DNA from: Aliirhizobium smilacinae
GTDB taxonomy: Bacteria; Pseudomonadota; Alphaproteobacteria; Rhizobiales; Rhizobiaceae
NCBI RefSeq assembly: GCF_006335145.1
Contig: NZ_VDMN01000009.1
Span: 95,669 to 159,668, forward strand
Length of the DNA: 64,000 nucleotides
Reading direction: 5' to 3'
Shown here: positions 1 through 7,173 of the stretch, piece by piece
Position numbering within the stretch: position 1 is the stretch's first letter
Layout: each line of letters starts with the position of its first letter
Program-made: the position numbers and the translations under genes
The notes under the pieces: model-generated
Databases searched by the model: none
Seen by the model: the letters and a program-made list of their open reading frames with translations, nothing else
What the model was told of the DNA's origin: nothing

Positions 1-1395
1 CCGGTTGAATACCCGACGCCTGAGCTCGAAGCCGTCCTCGGCAAGACCTTAGGCGTGCCGCTGTTTCAGGAATCAGCGATGAAGGTTGCTATGGTCTGTG
101 CCGGATTTACCGCCGGCGAGGCCGACCAGCTGCGCAAGTCGATGGCGACGTTCAAATTCACTGGCGGTGTCTCCCGGTTCCAGGCCAAGCTGATCGACGG
201 CATGATCAACAACGGCTATACGCGCGAATTCGCCGAGCGGACGTTCAAGCAGCTCGAAGGTTTCGGATCCTACGGTTTCCCGGAGAGCCACGCGGCATCC
301 TTCGCTCTCATTGCCTACGCATCCTGCTTCATCAAATGCCACTTCCCGGATGCCTTCGCCGCCGCACTGATGAACTCCCTTCCGATGGGCTTTTATGCGC
401 CCGCCCAGATCATTGGTGATGCGCGCAAGCATGGCGTTGAAGTGCGGCCTATCTCGGTTCAGCACTCGCGATGGGATTGCACGCTCGAAGAAATCCCCGG
501 ATCTGACCGCCATGCCATCCGGCTCGGTATGCGACAGGTCGATGGATTGGCCGTCGCAGATGCGGCGCGGATTGTTGCTGCCCGCATGGAGCGGCCGTTT
601 GAGACTGTCGATGATGTCTGGCGACGATCGGAGGTGCCGGCCGAGGCGCTTGTCCAGCTGGCCGAGGCCGACGCATTCCAGCCGGCGTTTGGCCTCGAAC
701 GGCGTGATGCTCTATGGGCAATCAAGGCACTTCGCGATGAGCCGCTTCCGCTGTTCGCGGCGGCCGCCGCCCGAGAGGAGAGGGCCGTGGCCGAGCAGCA
801 GGAACCGGAGGTCACGCTCAGGCAAATGACCGAAGGCCACAACGTCGTCGAGGATTATGCGCATGTCGGGCTGACGCTCAGGGACCACCCGATATCATTT
901 CTTCGCCGGGATCTGACCGCGCGCCGGATCGTTACGTGCGCCGACGCGATGAATGCAAGAGACAAGAGTTTTGTCTGCGCCGCCGGTCTCGTGCTGGTCC
1001 GCCAGAAGCCGGGTAGCGCCAAGGGCGTGATGTTCATCACCATCGAGGACGAGACTGGCATCGCCAACATCGTCGTCTGGCCAAGCCTGTTCGAAAAGCG
1101 GCGACGGGTCGTCCTTGGAGCCAGCATGATGGCGATCCACGGCAAGATCCAGCGCGAAGGCGAGGTCGTTCATCTGATTGCGCGGCAGCTCGAGGACCTA
1201 TCCGGAGATCTCGCAGCGCTTTCCGATCGTGATGCTGAGTTCAGGCATCCGACCGGACGGGGCGACGAGTTCGCGCATGGTTCGCCTGGTGGCGGAGATG
1301 CTCGGGACCGGCCGAAGCCGAACAAGGTTCGCGACATTTTCGTGCCCGACTTGCATATCGACACACTGATGGTCAAAACCCGGAACTTCCATTAA
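1..1395 (+). CDS. dnaE2: Error-prone DNA polymerase DnaE2 (ImuC), C-terminal part
   Basis: The frame is open from the first base, so the 5' end lies outside the window; 464 of the roughly 1,090 residues usual for the family are present. Seen: the fingers/HhH region with the hallmark blocks QLEGFGSYGFPESHAASFAL and MGFYAPAQIVGDA-like (here AQIIGDA), then an OB-fold segment near residues 300-390 (GVMFITIEDETG), and the family-type end HIDTLMVKTRNFH. DnaE2 is the alpha-subunit-like polymerase of the ImuA-ImuB-DnaE2 mutasome that performs damage-induced mutagenesis in many alphaproteobacteria. Whether imuA and imuB precede it cannot be seen. It converges with the minus-strand gene ending at 1452. 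Confidence 0.95.
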   Translation, partial: PVEYPTPELEAVLGKTLGVPLFQESAMKVAMVCAGFTAGEADQLRKSMATFKFTGGVSRFQAKLIDGMINNGYTREFAERTFKQLEGFGSYGFPESHAASFALIAYASCFIKCHFPDAFAAALMNSLPMGFYAPAQIIGDARKHGVEVRPISVQHSRWDCTLEEIPGSDRHAIRLGMRQVDGLAVADAARIVAARMERPFETVDDVWRRSEVPAEALVQLAEADAFQPAFGLERRDALWAIKALRDEPLPLFAAAAAREERAVAEQQEPEVTLRQMTEGHNVVEDYAHVGLTLRDHPISFLRRDLTARRIVTCADAMNARDKSFVCAAGLVLVRQKPGSAKGVMFITIEDETGIANIVVWPSLFEKRRRVVLGASMMAIHGKIQREGEVVHLIARQLEDLSGDLAALSDRDAEFRHPTGRGDEFAHGSPGGGDARDRPKPNKVRDIFVPDLHIDTLMVKTRNFH

Positions 1396-1451
1396 CGTTG
1401 GCAACTAGCCCATCCGGTTCTGCCGGTGGGACACGACAGTCATCGCCCTCT

Positions 1452-1871
1452 TCACGGCGTGCTCCAGGGATGGTTTGGCCCAAATACGGTGACAGCTTTT
1501 TGGTCCGCCTCTGGAGGTTCGAACCCTGAGAGGGCGATGCCCAGCCTCGGAAATATGAGAAAGCCGTTTCGCTCCTTTGCGGCATCGTCGCGCTTGCGCA
1601 GGGCGGCGACGACATCGCGCTCCTTCGAGGTCATCAGATCAAGGTCGTCGAGAACCAGACCGCCGGAGATCTCCGGGAGAAGATTGATTTCGATCAAGGC
1701 GTCGTCAACAAAGACCAGAGCGGGGGATGTGTGTCCGTATTCCAATCGCGTCCTGCCGGTCCTGGTTGTCTTGACCGAACCGCGCACGCCGATCACGGCC
1801 TCGACGTCTTCTCGGCTCATACCGAACCTCAGGTCGGAAAGCCCGATCCTAGGCGCAATTAGCCATGCCAA
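1452..1871 (-). CDS. Conserved hypothetical protein, 139 aa
   Basis: A soluble protein of 139 residues with no signal peptide or membrane segment. It begins 13 bases after the stop of the SRAP gene and has a good AAGGAG ribosome site about 15 bases upstream of its ATG, so it is probably the last gene of the operon 2788-2556-1871. The sequence has an orderly mix of hydrophobic beta-like stretches (residues 45-66) and a charged helix (82-106) and looks like a real folded protein. I recognise no domain. Association with an SRAP gene suggests but does not prove a DNA-damage link. Confidence 0.7.
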   Translation of the reverse strand: MAWLIAPRIGLSDLRFGMSREDVEAVIGVRGSVKTTRTGRTRLEYGHTSPALVFVDDALIEINLLPEISGGLVLDDLDLMTSKERDVVAALRKRDDAAKERNGFLIFPRLGIALSGFEPPEADQKAVTVFGPNHPWSTP

Positions 1872-1884
1872 TGTCGGCTCTCCT

Positions 1885-2556
1885 TCACAGCGGGTTCACA
1901 TCAGGCTTTCCGGTGAACCTCGACGAGTTCACATCTCTCGAGACCCGATGAAATTCCAGCATTCCGTCAAGGTTCTGCTTTTCCAGGAGTTCTTTCGCGC
2001 GTGCCCCGCTCGTTGCAGGATCGAGCCATTCCTTATAGGCCGCTGGATCGAGAATGACGGGCTGCCTGTCGTGCAGCTTCGTCATCGGACCTGCTGCCGG
2101 CATTGTGACGATCGTACAGCTTGTGATTCCAAGCTTCTCGTTATGCGCCCAAAGCCCGGCAAAGGAGAAGGGGCTGCCGCCCCGTTGATAGATCAGCCAT
2201 GGGTCCTTTTTGCCGTCATCCTGATTGACGGTCCATTCGTAGAACCCGTCGGCCGGGATCAAACACCGCTTCGACTTGAACGCGTCGCGAAACGCAGGCG
2301 AGGTCCCGATCGTTTCAATGCGGGCATTGAACATGGCGCCCTTCGGGAGCTCCTTTGCCCAGAACGGCACCAACCACCAGCGCGCGGTCTCCGCCATCTG
2401 ATGTCCCCCAGCATAGTTGTGAACGATCAGGACATCTTGTGTCGGAGAAATGTTGAAACGAGCCTGGGTGTTGCGGCCCCGTTCCTGATCCCAGGGGAGA
2501 TCATAAAGTTCGCTGAAGGCTGGCCATTCGTGCTCAAACGTGAACCGTCCGCACAT
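1885..2556 (-). CDS. SRAP-domain protein (YedK/HMCES family), abasic-site crosslinker
   Basis: 223 residues. SRAP proteins shield abasic sites in single-stranded DNA by forming a thiazolidine crosslink through the N-terminal Cys2 exposed after Met removal. The expected residues are visible: MCGRF at the start, N78 in NARIET, E107 in PADGFYEW and H162 in KLHDRQPVIL. The ATG at 2556 is chosen because it puts Cys at position 2 and has AGGAG about 10 bases upstream; a longer reading of 13 more residues would bury the cysteine. It follows the 75-aa gene ending at 2561 and precedes the 139-aa gene at 1871, apparently in one operon. A second SRAP gene lies at 60659-61426. Confidence 0.93.
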   Translation of the reverse strand: MCGRFTFEHEWPAFSELYDLPWDQERGRNTQARFNISPTQDVLIVHNYAGGHQMAETARWWLVPFWAKELPKGAMFNARIETIGTSPAFRDAFKSKRCLIPADGFYEWTVNQDDGKKDPWLIYQRGGSPFSFAGLWAHNEKLGITSCTIVTMPAAGPMTKLHDRQPVILDPAAYKEWLDPATSGARAKELLEKQNLDGMLEFHRVSRDVNSSRFTGKPDVNPL

Positions 2557-2560
2557 CTGT

Positions 2561-2788
2561 TCATCGTCTCCTGAGGATTGAGAGGTCGTAGGCAAGGTCG
2601 CCGTTGGCGATCACCCCCAGCATCATATGATCGGCCAGCTCCACCATGGCCGAGGCAACCTCTTCAGGATTCCAGCCAGCTTCGATGGCCTTCAAGGCAA
2701 CATCCGCGAATGCGCTGGCCATCGCTTCCTGGCATTGCAGAAATCGATCGGGATGTCTGTCGGTTGTCGGCGGCGATATTCGTTTCAT
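2561..2788 (-). CDS. Small hypothetical protein, 75 aa
   Basis: A 75-residue mostly helical soluble protein with a C-terminal Arg-rich end (LRRR). It ends four bases before the start of the SRAP gene, and the SRAP ribosome site lies within its last codons, so the two are probably translated together. The central stretch (AMASAFADVALKAIEAGW, then NPEEVASAMVELADHMML) looks like two packed amphipathic helices. No domain recognised. The position as first gene makes it the promoter-proximal member of the SRAP operon. Confidence 0.65.
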   Translation of the reverse strand: MKRISPPTTDRHPDRFLQCQEAMASAFADVALKAIEAGWNPEEVASAMVELADHMMLGVIANGDLAYDLSILRRR

Positions 2789-2858
2789 CTGGAAGACATG
2801 TCGTTTGTCGGTCGGCAGTCAAGGCGAAGCTAACAGCGAAACGCTGAACACCTTGAGC

Positions 2859-2884
2859 GGAACCATCCGGCTCCGGAGAAAGTT
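2859..2884 (+). promoter_or_regulatory. Candidate RpoE2/EcfG stress promoter
   Basis: GGAAC at 2859-2863, 19 bases, then TT at 2883-2884, matching the S. meliloti RpoE2 consensus GGAAC-N18/19-TT. It sits 25 bases upstream of the ATG at 2910, correct for a promoter of that small gene. The motif alone is common by chance; the position is what supports it. Confidence 0.6.
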
Positions 2885-2909
2885 GGGCAGGCACAAGGGA
2901 GATATTGAA

Positions 2910-3089
2910 ATGACCGACCCGAAAAACCATCCCGAGCAAGACCCGGCGGAAGGCTCGCGCGAGACGATCGAGCGCGATCTGCAACGACAAGAAGAGCAGG
3001 CCGACGATCGTAAGGCCAAATCCGGCGATGGAAGGCCGTTCGGCAGCGCCGCCGGTTCAGAGGCGGCGGAACCATCACCAGGAAGCTGA
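2910..3089 (+). CDS. Small hydrophilic stress-type protein, 59 aa
   Basis: 59 residues, almost entirely charged or polar (Glu, Asp, Arg, Lys, Gln) with no hydrophobic core, ending in Gly-Ser-Ala-Pro rich sequence; it is probably intrinsically disordered. An in-frame reading extends upstream to 2646, but the ATG at 2910 has a GGGAG ribosome site and lies directly downstream of the GGAAC-N19-TT promoter, so the short form is preferred. It is followed 30 bases later by a one-span membrane protein, likely in the same transcript. Function unknown; small hydrophilic proteins under general stress sigma factors are common in rhizobia. Confidence 0.65.
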   Translation: MTDPKNHPEQDPAEGSRETIERDLQRQEEQADDRKAKSGDGRPFGSAAGSEAAEPSPGS

Positions 3090-3119
3090 ACTAGGTCGCA
3101 GGGGAATAGGAGATTAAAG

Positions 3120-3323
3120 TTGAGCGAAACTAACCGATCGAACAAACGGATGATCCGTATTGGAGCGACCGCGGTCATCGTCGCTATCGCGGCAGTCGCG
3201 GGAAGTTATCTCATCGGACCGGCGACAGATCCCCGCACTACGTCATCCGTGTCGGCACCCGCGCACGGCGATCCAGAGAACCTCGCGGTTCCCGCTGACC
3301 CGGCTGGCGGTTCAACCCCCTAA
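3120..3323 (+). CDS. Small single-span membrane protein, 67 aa
   Basis: 67 residues from a TTG start with AGGAG seven bases upstream. Residues 1-12 are basic (Asn, Lys, Arg), 13-32 form one hydrophobic span (IGATAVIVAIAAVAGSYLI), and the rest is Pro/Ser/Ala rich and probably periplasmic. It follows the 59-aa gene and is likely in the same stress operon. Its last codons overlap by four bases the end of the convergent minus-strand gene at 3320. No family recognised. Confidence 0.6.
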   Translation: MSETNRSNKRMIRIGATAVIVAIAAVAGSYLIGPATDPRTTSSVSAPAHGDPENLAVPADPAGGSTP

Positions 3324-3649
3324 GGCGATGCCTCCAGCTTCTCAAACCACCCGCGATACGGCGTATTTTTGGCAAGCTTCCGGTTACAGTCCGGTGCGCC
3401 GTCTTCCCACCACACCGGTCCCCGTTCTCCGAGCGCTACCTTTGCAGCATCGACGCTCTGACGGGCCATCGTCGTCGCCGAAGGTTCGCCTTGCGCTTGC
3501 TTGACCGCCCTGCGGGCGTTCATGAGCGCTGTGACGAGGTCTTGCCGTTCATTCTCCTTGAGCGCCGGATTGCTCACCCTCCAAAGTCGTCCCCGCACGA
3601 CCATGTACCGGCCATCCGGAGTTCGAGGAAGGCGGCGAGGCTCCGTCAA
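3320..3649 (-). CDS. Hypothetical protein, last gene of the first ku operon
   Basis: 109 residues, soluble and basic. Features seen are an N-terminal PDGRYMVVRGRLWRVSNPAL block and a C-terminal WWEDGAPDCNRKL block. Its start overlaps the stop of the gene at 3646 in an ATGA arrangement, so it is translationally coupled and belongs to the four-gene operon 5704-3320 with two ku genes. I do not recognise a domain. Operon membership suggests a role in stress or end-joining repair (inference). Confidence 0.75.
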   Translation of the reverse strand: MTEPRRLPRTPDGRYMVVRGRLWRVSNPALKENERQDLVTALMNARRAVKQAQGEPSATTMARQSVDAAKVALGERGPVWWEDGAPDCNRKLAKNTPYRGWFEKLEASP

Positions 3650-3972
3650 ACCCGCTCCCGCAGATGCGATCGGTGTTCTCTATCCAAACCGAGAGAGCTT
3701 TTCGCGGCCAGCACGTCGCTTTCTCGTACCCAGACCTTCCCATCCAGATCTTCGCCCCGCCGAATGTTGGCTGCCGCAAGGTCACGATAAAACTCGGCGT
3801 AACGGACGAGCCGCCTCAGCGATTTCTCAGGCGGAGAGGCTGTGGCCTTCATCGCTTCGCAGGTGACGATGACCAACCAGACCGATGATCCATCGGTCAC
3901 GGCGATCTGCCCGTTCTCGAAATAGATAAAAGGTGCGGGTTCACACAGACGGATCTCGGTTGCTTCCTGCAT
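3646..3972 (-). CDS. Hypothetical protein downstream of ku, 108 aa
   Basis: 108 residues beginning MQEATEIRL. This ATG lies one base beyond the stop of the preceding ku gene at 3974; a longer reading to 4026 would overlap ku and is not preferred. The N-terminal half (FIYFENGQIAVTDGSSVWLV) resembles the small beta-rich proteins annotated as DUF1488-like, but I cannot confirm that. The C-terminal half is helical and charged. It overlaps the next gene (start 3649) by four bases. It shares the operon with two ku genes. Confidence 0.75.
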   Translation of the reverse strand: MQEATEIRLCEPAPFIYFENGQIAVTDGSSVWLVIVTCEAMKATASPPEKSLRRLVRYAEFYRDLAAANIRRGEDLDGKVWVRESDVLAAKSSLGLDREHRSHLRERV

Positions 3973-3973
3973 T

Positions 3974-4786
3974 TCAGCTTGCCTTTTTCTTTTTGAGATC
4001 TGCTTCAACGCTCTTGCGCAGAGCATCCATGATGTTCACGACATTAGAAGCGGGTGCAGCGTCCGCCTTTTTACCCTTTGCCGTCTTCTTCGGCTTGAGC
4101 TGCTTTTTCTTCTGCTCGATCAGTGCAAGCAGCGCATCCTGGATTGGATCGCTGACCATGTCCGGTGACCAGCGCGCGGTCTTCTGCTTGATCAGCTTTT
4201 GGACGAGCGGGATCAGCTCTTTGTCAGCCTCAGCCTCGATATCCTCAAAGTAGTTCTCTTCAGGCCGAACCTCATCGCCAAATCGCAAAGACCAGAGGAC
4301 AATGCCGTCGTCGCGCGGTTCGAGGACAACGGCCCGCTCTCGGCGGCCGATCACCAGCTTCGAGATCCCGACGACCTTGTCGGCCTTCATCGCATCCCGG
4401 ATGACGGCGAAGGCTTCGTGCCCGACCGGGTCGTCCGGCATCAGGTAATGAGGTTTTTCCAGATACACCCACTCAATGCTGTTGGCCGGTGCGAACTTGT
4501 CAATGTCGATGGTCTTAACCGTGTCGAGTGCGACGGCATCGAGATCGTCGTCGGTCAGGATGACGTAGTCGTTTTCGCCACGAGCATAACCCTTGCCCTC
4601 ATTGTCATCCTTCACCGGCTTGCCCGTCACGGAGTCAATGTACTGCGAGACGACGCGGTTTCCCGTCTCCTTGTTCAGCGTGTGAAACCGGACCTTTTCC
4701 GCCTCTGACGTCGCCGGCATCATCGACACCGGACAGGTGACAAGCGAGAGTTTGAGATAGCCTTTCCAATAGGGACGAAGCGCCAT
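3974..4786 (-). CDS. ku: Ku protein, downstream member of first pair
   Basis: 270 residues. Bacterial Ku binds double-strand DNA ends as a ring-shaped dimer and recruits LigD for non-homologous end joining. The family opening is clear (RPYWKGYLKLSLVTCPV, then FHTLNKETGNRV), followed by the core with KPHYLMPDDPVGHEAFAVIRDAM and the RRERAVVLEPRDDGIVLWSL block near residues 146-168. The C-terminus has the conserved NVVNIMDALRKSVE helix and a lysine-rich tail. It starts 12 bases after the stop of the upstream ku gene. It is much closer in sequence to the Ku at 56270 than to its own neighbour, so the pair arrangement is itself conserved. Confidence 0.96.
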   Translation of the reverse strand: MALRPYWKGYLKLSLVTCPVSMMPATSEAEKVRFHTLNKETGNRVVSQYIDSVTGKPVKDDNEGKGYARGENDYVILTDDDLDAVALDTVKTIDIDKFAPANSIEWVYLEKPHYLMPDDPVGHEAFAVIRDAMKADKVVGISKLVIGRRERAVVLEPRDDGIVLWSLRFGDEVRPEENYFEDIEAEADKELIPLVQKLIKQKTARWSPDMVSDPIQDALLALIEQKKKQLKPKKTAKGKKADAAPASNVVNIMDALRKSVEADLKKKKAS

Positions 4787-4798
4787 GATTGTGTCTCC

Positions 4799-5704
4799 TC
4801 ACCCTGCCTTGCGCTGCGGGGCAGCTTTCGAAGAGGCGGTCTTCGATGCCGCCCCGCGCGCGGCGCGCTGCCTGCCAGCGCCCGAGTTGGCGTTGGCTGC
4901 AGTGCGTTTCGGTGCGGTTTCCTTGGACTTGCCGAGGCCAGCACTTTCGCGCAGCGCTGCGAGCAGGTCGTTTGGCTTCGAGACCTCGACCGTCTTTCGC
5001 TTCGGCAATGCCTTGCCTTCGATCTTGGCTTTGACCAGCTCCGCAAGTGCGGCCTCATAACGGTCATCGAAGCTAGCCGGATCGAAGTCGCCCTTCTTCG
5101 TTGAGATGATATGCTTGGCCAGATCAAGCATTTCACCCTGGATCTTGATCTTCGGCATGTCCTCGAAGGCTTTCTTCGACGAGCGGACCTCGTAATCGTA
5201 GTTCAGTGTTGTCGCGATGAGGCCCTTGCCGTGCGGTCGGATGAGGACGGTGCGCATCCGCCGAAAGAGCACGGTCCTCGCGATCGCAGCAACTTTGGAT
5301 TTGCGCATGCCATCTCTCAAGGCAGCGAACGCGTCTATGCCCATCTTGTCCGGCGTCAGGTAATAGGGCTTGTCGAAATAGACATCATCGACGTCGGAGC
5401 AGGGTATGAAGGCCTCAACCTCCAGCGTCTTGTTGCTCTCGGGGATCGTTGCCGCCACCTCATCAGGATCGATGATGATGTATTGCCCGTTTTCAATCTC
5501 GAAACCCTTGGTCTGGGATTCCTTCGGCACGGGCTCCTCCGTGTCATTGTCGATGAACACGCGGTTCACCCGGTTTCCAGTCGCGGTATTGATCGTGTTG
5601 AAGGTAATCCGCTCAGAGGTCGAGGCGGCTGTATAGAGCGCGACGCCACATGACACCTCGCCGAACTTTATAAAACCTTTCCATTGAGCACGCTGACCGG
5701 CCAT
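4799..5704 (-). CDS. ku: Ku protein, upstream member of first pair
   Basis: 301 residues from the ATG at 5704 (MAGQRAQWKGF), chosen for its GAGGAG ribosome site; 13 further in-frame residues exist upstream but lack one. The Ku core is intact (AASTSERITFNTIN, KPYYLTPDKMGIDAFAALRDGM, RTVLIRPHGKGLIATTL, EMLDLAKHIISTKKGDFDP). The last 45 residues form a Lys/Arg/Ala/Ser-rich basic tail typical of DNA-sliding Ku extensions. It leads a four-gene operon behind an RpoE2-type promoter at 5742-5767. In S. meliloti two adjacent ku genes (ku3, ku4) are proposed to act together; the same arrangement is seen here. Confidence 0.96.
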   Translation of the reverse strand: MAGQRAQWKGFIKFGEVSCGVALYTAASTSERITFNTINTATGNRVNRVFIDNDTEEPVPKESQTKGFEIENGQYIIIDPDEVAATIPESNKTLEVEAFIPCSDVDDVYFDKPYYLTPDKMGIDAFAALRDGMRKSKVAAIARTVLFRRMRTVLIRPHGKGLIATTLNYDYEVRSSKKAFEDMPKIKIQGEMLDLAKHIISTKKGDFDPASFDDRYEAALAELVKAKIEGKALPKRKTVEVSKPNDLLAALRESAGLGKSKETAPKRTAANANSGAGRQRAARGAASKTASSKAAPQRKAG

Positions 5705-5741
5705 ATCGAACTCCTCACACAGGACGCAACCTATGCGATTC

Positions 5742-5767
5742 AACTGCGTCGCAGGAGACTCAGTTCC
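5742..5767 (-). promoter_or_regulatory. Candidate RpoE2/EcfG promoter of first ku operon
   Basis: Read on the minus strand: GGAAC (5767-5763), 19 bases, TT (5743-5742). The TT lies 37 bases upstream of the ku start at 5704. It matches the GGAAC-N18/19-TT consensus of S. meliloti RpoE2. The second ku pair has the same element at the same place, which strengthens both. Confidence 0.7.
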
Positions 5768-5905
5768 GTTTCGAAAAATGAATCATTTTCAATGGCTTGA
5801 TTCAATTTTCCACTGCAACCATGAGATTCAAATCAAGCCTCTGGATTCGAAGCATTTTTTTGGCCGCGGGAGTTAATCGCATATCGCAACCGAAGGAGAC
5901 ATCAG

Positions 5906-6090
5906 ATGTCGAAGAAAGAGCTGATCGATACCGGGACAGACAAGCGCTACGTCCGCTGCGACGAAAAGGGACCGTTTAAGGGGATTGTCGATGTCGGTCC
6001 CTCGCTCTCCGTCGACAAGCGGCAGAAGCCAAAACCGTCGCCAAGCCGGGTGAAGGTGACAATGGCGATCACCGCCCGGCGAAGCATTAG
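5906..6090 (+). pseudogene. Small rhizobial hydrophilic protein with a 3' frameshift
   Basis: An excellent GAAGGAG site precedes ATG 5906. The first 44 or so residues (MSKKELIDTGTDKRYV...) match a small protein common in rhizobia. The open frame then becomes Arg/Ser-rich and runs to 6103. In the other frame the same DNA reads KTVAKPGEGDNGDH then RPAKH and stops at 6090, which is the expected family ending. The simplest reading is the loss of one base near 6030-6040. Either the gene is newly broken (its 3' side abuts an IS remnant) or there is a sequencing error. The function of the family is unknown to me. Confidence 0.6.
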
Positions 6091-6114
6091 GGTGTCACCA
6101 TGAACGGTATCGCT

Positions 6115-6285
6115 GGCGACCGGAACAAACCGCATCGTTGGGCGGGCCATCGCCTCGCACAGCCCTTCGGCGTCGGCAGCGTCATTCTTGTTCCGCTTAA
6201 CGTAAGGCTTGGCGAGTTGTGGTGCGATCATCTTCACCTCATGTCCAAATGAGGCGAGTAGAGACCGAAACGCCTACCCCGAGTG
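6115..6285 (-). mobile_element. Remnant of an IS110-family transposase
   Basis: A roughly 55-codon fragment with no intact ends. On the minus strand it reads SLLASFGHEVKMIAPQ, then KPYVKRNKNDAADAE, then LCEAMARPTMRFVPV, which is the central RuvC-like part of IS110 transposases. The same region of the intact element at 61690-62727 is similar but not identical (RLIPPQYVKPYVKRGKNDAADAE), so this is a relic of a different element. Both flanks lose similarity abruptly. It separates the repair block from the conjugation block. Confidence 0.75.
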
Positions 6286-6414
6286 TCGTTGGTAACTTAC
6301 GGCTCCACAGTACCCCCAACCGGATCTGCAGAGACCGCCACGCTGCGCTATGCGGATTGGCTAAGGAAAAAGGGGAGGGATTTTGACAGGGAGCATATTT
6401 GACCCGCCTCTCTC

Positions 6415-6460
6415 TTGAGAGGCAGATATCACGATGATATAAATTATACTGCAGTGTAAT
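6415..6460 (+). promoter_or_regulatory. Promoter with overlapping 18-bp palindromic operator, copy 1
   Basis: TTGAGA (6415-6420), 17 bases, TATAAA (6438-6443), immediately followed by ATTATACTGCAGTGTAAT (6443-6460). The 18-mer is an inverted repeat with one imperfect position. It covers the end of the -10 box and the expected start site, the usual place for a repressor site. It lies 127 bases upstream of the lipoprotein gene at 6588. Near-identical copies occur at 7139 and 27135. Confidence 0.65.
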
Positions 6461-6587
6461 ATTTTCCATGGCTGTCATATCTGGCAAGCGATCGATCTCT
6501 TTTGACGATGGAGTGGTTCAGGTTCCTCTCGCGATTGACACCTCGCCAGCGACGCTGGCTATGGCCAAGAATTCAAGGAGTAACGGC

Positions 6588-7040
6588 ATGCAGAATTTCA
6601 GGGCGATTTGCCTAGTCTCGATCTTCACGGCATCGTTGACAGGATGCGCGAGCGTCAACTCGCGACCGCTCCCGCCGGCGCCCTACACCTATCTGAGCCT
6701 CGCTGCCTGCAGGCATTATGGATCGACGATCGTCGACTGCCAATTGGAGTATGGCACGAATTTCGCGCGTCACCGTCTGGGTTCGATTCAGCAGATGGGA
6801 CGCGGCTATCCATCCGCTGACGACCATCGCTATCAGGTTGTCTTCTGCGCTTCGGTGCCACGCATTCAAAAAGAGCTGCCGAACTATATCTGCCAAATCT
6901 ACGGCGCACGATCGGGGGTGGATGCCGGATCGGTGCTGGTCAAGGGTGGCACGGCGGTCCGTCTCGCCAAGATTTTCGGGGATCAGGAGCAAATCCGGTA
7001 TCGCTGGATGCCGGATCGTTGGTCACGCGTAGGCGATTGA
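6588..7040 (+). CDS. Putative outer-membrane lipoprotein, 150 aa
   Basis: The ATG at 6588 has AAGGAG eight bases upstream; an in-frame extension back to 6468 lacks a ribosome site. Residues 1-22 form a lipoprotein signal ending in the lipobox LTGC, so Cys22 would be lipidated. The mature part has several cysteines (CRHY, VDCQLEY, VVFCASVP, YICQIYGA), implying disulfides in the periplasm. It precedes virB1 and shares with it a palindromic operator, so it is probably expressed with the transfer system; an entry-exclusion or pilus-assembly role is possible. No family recognised. Confidence 0.75.
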   Translation: MQNFRAICLVSIFTASLTGCASVNSRPLPPAPYTYLSLAACRHYGSTIVDCQLEYGTNFARHRLGSIQQMGRGYPSADDHRYQVVFCASVPRIQKELPNYICQIYGARSGVDAGSVLVKGGTAVRLAKIFGDQEQIRYRWMPDRWSRVGD

Positions 7041-7115
7041 GATTCCATCGTTTCGAACACGTGGCGGAACTTCGACAACGGAAAAATTATACGAAAGTGA
7101 CATTTCGGTTGATTT

Positions 7116-7156
7116 TTGCACAGGAATACGGTTCAAGACTTATACCGCAGTATAAT
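7116..7156 (+). promoter_or_regulatory. virB promoter with palindromic operator, copy 2
   Basis: TTGCAC (7116-7121), 18 bases, TTATAC (7140-7145), with the operator CTTATACCGCAGTATAAT at 7139-7156 lying over the -10 element. The virB1 ATG is at 7174. A further half site (AAATTATAC) lies upstream at 7084-7092. The operator matches copy 1 at 14 of 18 positions or better by eye. Confidence 0.65.
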
Positions 7157-7173
7157 TTTCAATCGGTTCGGAA

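Noticed and set aside
73..513. Long minus-strand open frames opposite dnaE2, virB4, virD4 and ligD
   Set aside because: Mirror frames produced by high-GC codon bias; no independent start signals and no recognisable proteins.
1409..1430. Hairpin between dnaE2 and the convergent gene (CCCATCCGG/CCGGTGGG)
   Set aside because: Short, bulged and without a T-run on either strand; too weak to call a terminator.
7052..7070. GAAC-N8-GAAC between the lipoprotein and virB1
   Set aside because: Spacing of eight does not match LexA, and the palindromic operator next to it explains regulation better.
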